The notes under the pieces: generated by a model
What the model was told of the DNA's origin: nothing
Seen by the model: the letters and a program-made list of their open reading frames with translations, nothing else
The model's database searches: none
Position numbers and translations under genes: made by a program
Assembly: GCA_002502625.1 (NCBI GenBank)
Contig: DAPV01000017.1
Coordinates: forward strand, 11,922 to 30,355
Reading direction: 5' to 3'
Origin: Euryarchaeota archaeon UBA125
GTDB lineage: Archaea > Thermoplasmatota > Poseidoniia > Poseidoniales > Thalassarchaeaceae
Length of the DNA stretch: 18,434 nt
Shown: one piece after another, positions 7,437-13,270 of the stretch
Layout of the letters: the number at the start of each line of letters is the position of its first letter
Position numbering within the stretch: the first letter of the stretch is position 1

Positions 7437-8435
7437 ATGGACCCAGTTCCACTTTACCTTGCTCCGATGGCAGGAGTGACGGATCTTCCTTTTCGTCTAT
7501 TAGCAAAAGAATGTGGTGCAGACATTACAGTCACAGAATTTACTGCTGCGGCTGGATTAAATCGGGATGATGCTCGTAGTTGGAGAAGATTAGAATCAGA
7601 TCCGCGAGAATCTCCATTTATTCCACAGATTTTTGGGGGTGTCGAAGAAGAGATGGTTGGAACAACTAGGGCCCTATCTTCAGTTGCTGATATTATTGAT
7701 TTAAACTTTGGATGTCCTGCTCCTAAGGTATGTAGAAACTCTGCAGGAGCTGCACTCCTCGGAGATCCAGATAGATTAGTTAGTATGGTTAGAGCATGTA
7801 TTGCGGCTAGCGACGTCCCAGTAACCGTCAAGGTTCGATTAGGAACAGGTTCAGGCCCTAACACTGCACATTCGATTGCTCTTCGATTACAGGATGAAGG
7901 AGTCTTTAGGATTGCTGTCCATGGACGAACATTACGTCAAAGATATGCTGGTGAAGCTGATTGGGAAGAGATCGGAGAAATGGTACGTGATTTATCCATT
8001 CCTGTTGTTGCTAATGGAGATGTCAAAGATGCAGCAAGCGCAGCTCGTTGCCTTGAAGTTACCAGAGCAGCAGGAATCATGATTGGAAGAGCAGCTATTG
8101 GTAATCCAGATATTTTCTTTAGAATAAAGAAAGGATTAGGTTGGAAATCTGATCCTGCACCATGGGAGCAACTTGTTTCTGATGTTTCATTAGAAGGAAA
8201 AAATGCTGCGATTAAGTTGTGGTGTTGGAGAAGATATTGCGAACTGGCTGATGAAACATATGGGGTTCGACGAAATAATCATCTCAAACGTCATGCTATT
8301 TCATTCACTAAAGGATTAGAAGGAGCAAGTGATATGAGGGTTAAATTACACAGAACTCAAGGGCCAAATGAATTAATTCAATCCGTAACAGATTTTTTAG
8401 AAAAGTCAATTCAATCAACTAAGATTATGATATAA
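7437..8435 (+). CDS. dus: tRNA-dihydrouridine synthase (Dus, FMN-dependent)
   Basis: The enzyme reduces specific uridines in the tRNA D-loop to dihydrouridine using FMN and NADPH. The 332-residue protein shows the family in order: N-terminal LAPMAGVTDLPFR (FMN site), PQIFGG, DLNFGCPAPKV with catalytic Cys93, SAGAALL, VKVRLG with Lys132, the AVHGRTLRQRYAG segment (His162), VVANGDV and GIMIGRAAIGNP (phosphate-binding part of the TIM barrel). The rest (about 235-332) is the helical tRNA-binding domain. The ATG at 7437 is preceded by GAGGTG at good spacing. It lies 50 bp after rpsB on the same strand and probably shares its transcript. Its stop overlaps the convergent regulator gene by 11 bp. Subfamily (DusB-like versus archaeal Dus) was not resolved. 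Confidence 0.94.
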   Translation: MDPVPLYLAPMAGVTDLPFRLLAKECGADITVTEFTAAAGLNRDDARSWRRLESDPRESPFIPQIFGGVEEEMVGTTRALSSVADIIDLNFGCPAPKVCRNSAGAALLGDPDRLVSMVRACIAASDVPVTVKVRLGTGSGPNTAHSIALRLQDEGVFRIAVHGRTLRQRYAGEADWEEIGEMVRDLSIPVVANGDVKDAASAARCLEVTRAAGIMIGRAAIGNPDIFFRIKKGLGWKSDPAPWEQLVSDVSLEGKNAAIKLWCWRRYCELADETYGVRRNNHLKRHAISFTKGLEGASDMRVKLHRTQGPNELIQSVTDFLEKSIQSTKIMI

Positions 8436-9513
8436 TTTGATCATACTTTTTTGAAATCATTCTAAGTCGTTCGAGTATCCTCTGCACTCTAGAAAGTAAT
8501 CGGGAAAGGATTACATCTGCATCCTTTCCTGTTAGTCTATATCCGTAAGGGACTCTTCCACCTAATGTATTTACAAGAAGACATTTTACTTCAGTATCAA
8601 TATCATCTAGATGCTTAGAAATACTTTCAGTTGTCAATTTTTCTTGTTTTAAATCTGAAACAATTCGGTCAGCTACTTGTTGTTCTATCCTCCCTAAACC
8701 CCCTCGTCCTCGAATCCATTTTTCTCCTCTTTGAGCCCATTGATGTGTTAGTCCAATGAATAGATTATGTGAAATTCGTTCTTCCAATAACACTCTTTCA
8801 ACAAGAAGTGCTGACCTAAATCGCTCTAAAATTCCTAAAACACGAGTTCTAGATTCATTTGTTTCATTCATCAAGAAATCAGTTGTTAGTGGAATTTCAG
8901 CGCTACCGAGTAAAGTGAAAATTTCCAGACACAAATCATCCTCTTCTTTCCCTCTATCTCCTGTGAATCCAAAATCTCTCAGTAATGATTCAAGAGAAAT
9001 TTGATTCTCAATAGGTCCTTGTTCTGAGATAATTATTCGAAAAGGAATATCTTCTCCACCTAGTTGTAATGGATCGTTAATCATTCTAGTTTCAGAGGGA
9101 GAAATTACATCATCAAGGATAGTCATTCGTTGTTTTAGTATGATTTCTGCCTGAGCAGAGACAAGATCAATTGCAGCAGATAATGAACCATTTCTGATGA
9201 CATGTCTTTTCCACCTTCCTTCTGTTACAGTTGCTAATAATCCACAAGATCGTAATTTTACTAGTTGATGATGAAGAGCAGTTGAACTAATTCCACTTAC
9301 ATCAATCATCGATTGACTATCCCATCCGCGTAATGGTTCGGCAAGAAGATGATCTCTCATTAATCCGTGAATAGATCCCCTAGTAGATACTACCTCATCA
9401 TCAAAATTCCTTCTTCGAACCAGTCCCATGGTATCTAATATCCAAGCAAGTAAAATATCTGGATCATCACTACCCACCGGAACCGGATGTTCCTGAAGGC
9501 GGAGTACGAACAT
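8425..9513 (-). CDS. Winged-helix transcriptional regulator-like protein with two HTH regions
   Basis: The ATG at 9513 gives 362 residues and is preceded on its strand by GGAGGAGGAG with about 6 nt spacing from the first GGAGG; the longer frame using TTG at 9540 overlaps that ribosome-binding site and was rejected. Residues about 55-108 look like an ArsR/MarR-type winged helix, with recognition-helix-like SGISSTALHHQLVKLRSCGLL followed by a wing ending WKRHVIRNG. A second HTH-like region is at about 193-245 (IPLTTDFLMNETNESRTRV, then ILERFRSALLVER). The C-terminal 110 residues are helical and basic. DNA binding is inferred; the effector and targets are unknown. It is the last of three consecutive regulators on this strand, 63 bp after the membrane-tethered one. 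An ATTTATCC in that gap could be its own TATA box. Confidence 0.7.
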   Translation of the reverse strand: MFVLRLQEHPVPVGSDDPDILLAWILDTMGLVRRRNFDDEVVSTRGSIHGLMRDHLLAEPLRGWDSQSMIDVSGISSTALHHQLVKLRSCGLLATVTEGRWKRHVIRNGSLSAAIDLVSAQAEIILKQRMTILDDVISPSETRMINDPLQLGGEDIPFRIIISEQGPIENQISLESLLRDFGFTGDRGKEEDDLCLEIFTLLGSAEIPLTTDFLMNETNESRTRVLGILERFRSALLVERVLLEERISHNLFIGLTHQWAQRGEKWIRGRGGLGRIEQQVADRIVSDLKQEKLTTESISKHLDDIDTEVKCLLVNTLGGRVPYGYRLTGKDADVILSRLLSRVQRILERLRMISKKYDQIIS

Positions 9514-9576
9514 ACTCCTCCTCCGAAAGTTCAGGCTCAAGAGTATTCGGACAAATATTGGATAAATAATGGCAAT

Positions 9577-10218
9577 TTAGAGTTGATTCATGCCATCCAA
9601 CCAATCGTAATCGATTCCACCATCTCTCAGTCCAGAAAGATGTGGAGCAAGTGTTAATTCAGTCGCGTGAAGGATCCCTCTTCTTCGAAGAACAGTAACA
9701 GCTGAATGTACAGAAGCCCTCGATCTACCTAATTCTCTGGCCATTTGTGCTTGTGATTTAGGCAACTCTTGTCTCGATAATCGAGCAACAATTAATTTCT
9801 GAACTGTTGATAATCCCACTGGCATCATTGCAGCAGCATGTTCGTCTCCACCGACTACAACTCCTGACATAATTTCCATTTGGGCTGGCGCTCCAGCATA
9901 ATGGCATGAACGACCATTTACATGAACAACCGTAACGGAATGATTTGCAATCAAGACATCTAGATGGTGCCTTAGAGTTCCATTGGCCGCATTGAGTTCT
10001 CGTTGTAATTCACGATAAGGTAGTCCTGGTTTTCGATCAAGTAAATTTAGAATTCTAGTTCTTAGAGGATGTTCCCAAGAATCACTTGCAGAACTAATAG
10101 TTCCACTTGTGGCAAACCCATTTCCTGCACCTCCAAATCCTACTAGTCCTCCTGCAATTCCTAGTATTCCACCAAGGACCCAAGGGTGTCTTCGGTGCCA
10201 CTGTTGGAGTAGGGGCAT
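9577..10218 (-). CDS. Membrane-tethered double winged-helix regulator
   Basis: The 213-residue protein begins MPLLQQWHRRHPW, then a glycine-rich hydrophobic segment (about 13-36, WVLGGILGIAGGLVGFGG) that is predicted to span or insert in the membrane. Two winged helices follow. The first, about 50-108, has HPLRTRILNLLDRKPGLPYR and TLRHHLDVLI, typical of archaeal regulators that act on chromatin or promoters. The second, about 136-188, has LSTVQKLIVARLSR and ARELGRSRASVHSAVTVLRRRG. Cys105 is the only cysteine (GRSCHYAG). Archaea often carry membrane-anchored winged-helix proteins; regulated release or membrane sensing is inference. The ATG at 10218 gives the full segment. The gene lies 46 bp after the HxlR-family gene on the same strand. 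Confidence 0.75.
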   Translation of the reverse strand: MPLLQQWHRRHPWVLGGILGIAGGLVGFGGAGNGFATSGTISSASDSWEHPLRTRILNLLDRKPGLPYRELQRELNAANGTLRHHLDVLIANHSVTVVHVNGRSCHYAGAPAQMEIMSGVVVGGDEHAAAMMPVGLSTVQKLIVARLSRQELPKSQAQMARELGRSRASVHSAVTVLRRRGILHATELTLAPHLSGLRDGGIDYDWLDGMNQL

Positions 10219-10264
10219 GAGACTAAATTACAAGTAAACCATATTCAAAGCATTGGTTCATTGT

Positions 10265-10723
10265 TCAGACATCTTCTTCAAGAGCACCGTTTCTAATTTT
10301 CATATATGCTACCAAAGGACCCAATAGCCGTCCACAAATCATTCCATGCTCGGTTAATTTGTATGAAACTCTAACTGGAGGACCATCTACAACTATTCGT
10401 TCAATTAATCCAGAATCAGTACATTTCCTGAGTTTATCTGACAGTGTGCGACTACTAATTCCATTCAAGAGATGCCTTAATTCATTGAATCGTCGCTCAC
10501 CTGCAATATACAAAGCTGCTAATATTTCGATAGTCCAACGAGATCCAAATACCCCCAACGATTCTACTCCTGCCTGAACTTCCCAAGCAGTATTGTGGGT
10601 ATGTTCATCAGAATATTCTTCCAATGCCTTTCGAATTTCAGTACCCATTTCATGTACTGTATCTATTGACTGGTTAATTCTCAATAGGTCTTGCTTGGAC
10701 ACCTTCATTGGGGGTTCGACCAT
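10265..10723 (-). CDS. HxlR-family transcriptional regulator
   Basis: The 152-residue protein has the HxlR (DUF24) winged-helix core: SLGVFGSRWTIEILAALYIAG, RFNELRHLLNGISSRTLSDKL, CTDSGLIERIVVDGPPVRVSY and LTEHG (about residues 54-130). A helical N-terminal arm of about 50 residues precedes it, somewhat longer than usual for the family. Cys111 (RKCTDSG) is near the recognition helix and Cys130 (GMICGRLL) in the following helix. Many HxlR proteins are homodimers that respond to thiol-reactive compounds, quinones or aldehydes through a conserved cysteine near the N-terminus, which is absent here. Upstream sits a dyad overlapping a TATA-like sequence, pointing to self-repression. It is divergent from a cluster of three tiny ORFs, so these are prime candidate targets. 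Met6 (10708) is an alternative start. Confidence 0.9.
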   Translation of the reverse strand: MVEPPMKVSKQDLLRINQSIDTVHEMGTEIRKALEEYSDEHTHNTAWEVQAGVESLGVFGSRWTIEILAALYIAGERRFNELRHLLNGISSRTLSDKLRKCTDSGLIERIVVDGPPVRVSYKLTEHGMICGRLLGPLVAYMKIRNGALEEDV

Positions 10724-10743
10724 GGTGTTTTTAAAACAACTTA

Positions 10744-10758
10744 GTGTATAAATTACAC
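10744..10758. promoter_or_regulatory. Putative HxlR operator overlapping the regulator's TATA box
   Basis: GTGTA-TAAAT-TACAC is a perfect 5-bp inverted repeat with a 5-bp spacer. Read on the minus strand it contains ATTTATAC, centred about 27 bp upstream of the HxlR ATG (10723), as expected for the TATA box of a leaderless archaeal gene. A dimer bound here would block TBP, so autorepression is the simplest reading. HxlR proteins bind short dyads of this general kind; binding of this protein is inferred. Confidence 0.5.
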
Positions 10759-10760
10759 CC

Positions 10761-10780
10761 TAGTAGTTACTCGTTTACTA
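10761..10780. promoter_or_regulatory. Second dyad in the divergent HxlR/mini-ORF promoter
   Basis: TAGTA (10761-10765) and TACTA (10776-10780) form an inverted repeat with a 10-bp spacer that itself contains GTTAC-TC-GTTTAC, an imperfect direct repeat. It lies just upstream of TTTGATATA (10785-10793), a possible TATA box for the rightward mini-ORF transcript. It may be a second site for the same regulator. Confidence 0.35.
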
Positions 10781-10824
10781 ATACTTTGATATAGGTCGGG
10801 GTACAAGTATAGTATGGGGATAGA

Positions 10825-10926
10825 ATGGATAAATATCTTGTTGATTGGATAGATGATTGGAGCGAAAAATTGAGCGTAAAAGAAGAGAAAAATGGAAGAC
10901 TATTTAGTAGGATTTTGCGGTGGTAA
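10825..10926 (+). CDS. Mini-protein A (33 aa), first of three coupled small ORFs
   Basis: ATG at 10825 to TAA at 10924-10926. The peptide begins MDKYLVDWIDDWSEKLS, continues with a charged VKEEKNG turn and ends RLFSRILRW. The first 16 residues can form an amphipathic helix (L5, W8, I9, W12, L16 on one face; D7, D10, D11, E14, K15 on the other); three tryptophans in 33 residues is unusually many. No signal peptide or long membrane helix. A TATA-like TTTGATATA lies about 36 bp upstream, leaving a short leader. The stop is separated from the next ATG by one base. Function unknown; membrane-surface or partner binding is inferred. Confidence 0.45.
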   Translation: MDKYLVDWIDDWSEKLSVKEEKNGRLFSRILRW

Positions 10927-10927
10927 A

Positions 10928-10996
10928 ATGATTGAATTTATTGAATTTATTTCTGAAAAATTATTTAATGCTCTAAGAAAGGAGGTAATAAGATGA
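10928..10996 (+). CDS. Mini-protein B (22 aa), second coupled small ORF
   Basis: ATG at 10928, TGA at 10994-10996. The peptide starts MIEFIEFISEKLFNAL and ends RKEVIR; hydrophobic residues (I2, I5, I8, L12, A15/L16) and charged ones separate onto two faces of a helix, in the style of small membrane-active peptides. It begins one base after the stop of mini-protein A and its TGA overlaps the ATG of mini-protein C (ATGA, 10993-10996), so all three are probably translated by coupling. It shares the opening pattern and an SEKL segment with mini-protein A. Function unknown. Confidence 0.45.
   Translation: MIEFIEFISEKLFNALRKEVIR
10979..10986 (+). promoter_or_regulatory. Full-length Shine-Dalgarno for mini-protein C
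   Basis: AAGGAGGT ends 6 nt before the ATG at 10993. An eight-base match to the 16S rRNA 3' end at ideal spacing, inside mini-ORF B, strongly supports initiation at 10993 and hence that the small ORFs are real. Confidence 0.75.
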
Positions 10997-11079
10997 ATAA
11001 ATTAATTGAATTATATTTTCGAGCTATTAGCAATTGGAGATCACCTTGGTATGTACCTCCTCCTGGAAAAATCTCTTAG
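10993..11079 (+). CDS. Mini-protein C (28 aa), third coupled small ORF
   Basis: ATG at 10993 to TAG at 11077-11079, with a complete AAGGAGGT 6 nt upstream, the best ribosome-binding site of the cluster. The peptide begins MNKLIELYFRAISNW, an amphipathic helix like those of A and B, and ends with a proline-rich, aromatic tail (RSPWYVPPPGKIS) unlike the other two. It lacks Cys and a signal peptide. It ends 11 bp before the stop of the convergent beta-oxidation gene. Function unknown; the tail suggests docking to a partner or surface. Confidence 0.55.
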   Translation: MNKLIELYFRAISNWRSPWYVPPPGKIS

Positions 11080-11090
11080 TTGCAAGTGGA

Positions 11091-13166
11091 TTATTCGTTG
11101 TTGTAATTAGGTCGTCTTCCCTGAATAAGTGATGACAATCCTTCGTATGCATCCTTAGTTGCAAATATATCTTCTAAGTGTTGTAATTCTGCTGCTAATC
11201 CTTCTTCTAAATTAGTAGATGCTGCGATATCAATTAAATCACTGGCCATTCTTAATGCGATGGGAGCGGTTCTGGATATTTGCTTAATTTGTCGACTTGC
11301 ATAGCCTTCTAAGCTTCCTTCAGGAATTTGACCTGTCATGATTGAGTTCATATTATCATCTGAATAGAATTCAATTGCTGCTTGTACTGCTTCTGACATT
11401 CTTATTGGTGCTCCAGTGTATTTGTTTGCTGGTTTACCTTGGTTACTAATAATTTCAATTGTTTTCTCAACATCGGCAGGCTCAACTAGATGCGTAATAA
11501 GGCCTAGATCTTCTCCTTGTTTTGGGCCAATCCAATTACCTGCAAGTATTGCCCATCGAGCAGCATTTACGCCACAAATTCTTGTCGTTCTTTGGGTTCC
11601 TCCAAGACCAGGATAAATTCCAATACTTGTTTCTGGAAATCTGAATTGCGTTCTTCTTGTTCCAATTCTATAGTCACAAGATAATGCAAGTTCTAAACCT
11701 CCACCTAACGCAAGTCCGGTAGTAAGAGCGACAGTGGTCTTCGGACTGTTCTCAATTTTTGCTAGTACATTATGTCCTTCTGCAGTAAATTCATAGATCT
11801 TTGGAAACGCATTTTCATCTAATCTATCTACAAAGAATTTGACATCTGCTCCTGCAACAAATGCCTTCCCCGCACCTTCTAGAACAATTGTATGGATTGA
11901 TGTATCTTCATTCAAATTATCAACAAGTGCACCTAATTGCTCTACTACAGTTCCATTCAAGGCATTCATTGCTTCTGGTCGATTGATATTTACTGTAGCA
12001 ATTCCATTTTTGATTTCTGCATCTACAAATTCAAACATCCAAGGATTTCCTGTTTCAGCTTTAATCTGAAGGAATTGGGGAAGTTTAAATTCAGATTCAT
12101 CACTATGCAATTCAGAATATGATTTAGCCATTCTATATGCTTCATCAATTCCAAATTCATTCATTAGTTCAAATGGTCCTAATGCCCATCGTAGTCCTAC
12201 TTTAGCGCCTCGATCAACATCTTCCATAGAACAAATTTCTTCTTCTACTATTTGTGAAGAAATAGAGAAAACAGCACCAAGAAGTCGTTCTTGAATAATA
12301 GATGCCAATACTTCTTCACATTCCTCATTTTCACTAATTTCCCACATGGCATTATTGTCAACAAGATTACGAAGATTTTGAGCACCATTATATCTTGGAG
12401 TGTTGAGTTGTTGAGCAAGATAATCAGTTGAATGAAGTGCAATTGGTGGGCCAGTTAAGTTCATCAGAGCAAAAGGTCCCATTCCAATATTGAATGATTT
12501 TCGAGCCACTGCATCAATTTGTGCAGGAGTCCCGTGACCTTCTTCCATCAAGAGACATGCTTCATTTAGCCATGGAACAAAGAATCGATTAACTACAAAA
12601 CCAGGTTTATCTTTACAAACAATAACTACTTTTCCTAGTTGTTTACAATATTGTACAACTCTTGAGATTGTATCTTCTGATGAGTCGTCTGCAGGGATTA
12701 CTTCAACAAGTCTATTTTTTGCAGGATGATAAAAGAAATGAAGACCAACAAATCGATCAGGCCTAGTTGTTGCTTTTGATAATTCATTAACGCTTAGAGA
12801 TGATGTATTAGATGCTAAAATAGTTTGATCACCACAATTTTCATCCAATATTTGGAAAACATCTGCTTTGACATTAAAATCTTCGAAAACTGCTTCGATA
12901 ACAAGATCTGTTTCTGAATCAACGTTTTCCACTCCGATTACACCTGAGATTCGCCCCTTTATCTCTTCAACTTGAGATTGGGAAAAGATTCGTCTTTCGA
13001 TAGCTTCTTCAAGAAAATCTGAAATAATTTTTTTGCCTCTGTTAACCCATTGTTCTTCTCTATCTACCATTTGTACCTGAAACATTTCTTGAGCAGTTTT
13101 TTGTGCAATTCCACTCCCCATATTTCCGGCACCTACTATAGCAACCGACTCAATTGGCTGTGTCAT
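11091..13166 (-). CDS. Fused 3-hydroxyacyl-CoA dehydrogenase / enoyl-CoA hydratase
   Basis: The 691-residue bifunctional enzyme would hydrate enoyl-CoA and oxidise the resulting (S)-3-hydroxyacyl-CoA with NAD+, two steps of fatty-acid beta-oxidation (or, in reverse, of 4-carbon CoA cycles). The dehydrogenase is N-terminal: NAD-binding VGAGNMGSG (11-19), SNTSSLS (119-125), GLHFFYHPAK with catalytic His143, and KDKPGFVVNRFFVPWLNEA (185-203), followed by two helical C-terminal modules including ALGPFELMNEFGIDEAYRM. The crotonase half starts near 378: AGADVKFF (oxyanion hole), LGGGLELALSCDYR with Glu492 and FPETSIGIYPGLGGTQR with Glu512, both catalytic glutamates present. The dehydrogenase-first order is that of archaeal fusions, the reverse of bacterial FadB. 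The usual N-P after HFF is replaced by Y-H-P. The ATG at 13166 sits at the right distance before the Rossmann motif. It is divergent from the Reeler-like operon. Confidence 0.94.
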   Translation of the reverse strand: MTQPIESVAIVGAGNMGSGIAQKTAQEMFQVQMVDREEQWVNRGKKIISDFLEEAIERRIFSQSQVEEIKGRISGVIGVENVDSETDLVIEAVFEDFNVKADVFQILDENCGDQTILASNTSSLSVNELSKATTRPDRFVGLHFFYHPAKNRLVEVIPADDSSEDTISRVVQYCKQLGKVVIVCKDKPGFVVNRFFVPWLNEACLLMEEGHGTPAQIDAVARKSFNIGMGPFALMNLTGPPIALHSTDYLAQQLNTPRYNGAQNLRNLVDNNAMWEISENEECEEVLASIIQERLLGAVFSISSQIVEEEICSMEDVDRGAKVGLRWALGPFELMNEFGIDEAYRMAKSYSELHSDESEFKLPQFLQIKAETGNPWMFEFVDAEIKNGIATVNINRPEAMNALNGTVVEQLGALVDNLNEDTSIHTIVLEGAGKAFVAGADVKFFVDRLDENAFPKIYEFTAEGHNVLAKIENSPKTTVALTTGLALGGGLELALSCDYRIGTRRTQFRFPETSIGIYPGLGGTQRTTRICGVNAARWAILAGNWIGPKQGEDLGLITHLVEPADVEKTIEIISNQGKPANKYTGAPIRMSEAVQAAIEFYSDDNMNSIMTGQIPEGSLEGYASRQIKQISRTAPIALRMASDLIDIAASTNLEEGLAAELQHLEDIFATKDAYEGLSSLIQGRRPNYNNE

Positions 13167-13270
13167 GACACGAGCGAATCATAAGTCGTCCATCAATGCA
13201 ACGGATAATTTCCAACTGTCAATAATCGAAGTAAACGAAATATCATAACTGACAATCGTCAACCCTAATC

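Noticed and set aside
7454..7864. A 136-codon antisense ORF within the dihydrouridine synthase gene.
   Set aside because: It mirrors the codon bias of the conserved enzyme and shows no domain or ribosome-binding site.
9514..9540. TTG start extending the two-HTH regulator.
   Set aside because: It would place the strong GGAGGAGG ribosome-binding site inside the coding sequence; the ATG at 9513 uses it.
10814..10852. A 12-codon ORF (MGIEWINILLIG) overlapping mini-protein A in another frame, with a TATA-like element 25 bp upstream.
   Set aside because: Too short to support, without coupling or ribosome-binding site; mini-protein A's frame is better placed in the coupled cluster.
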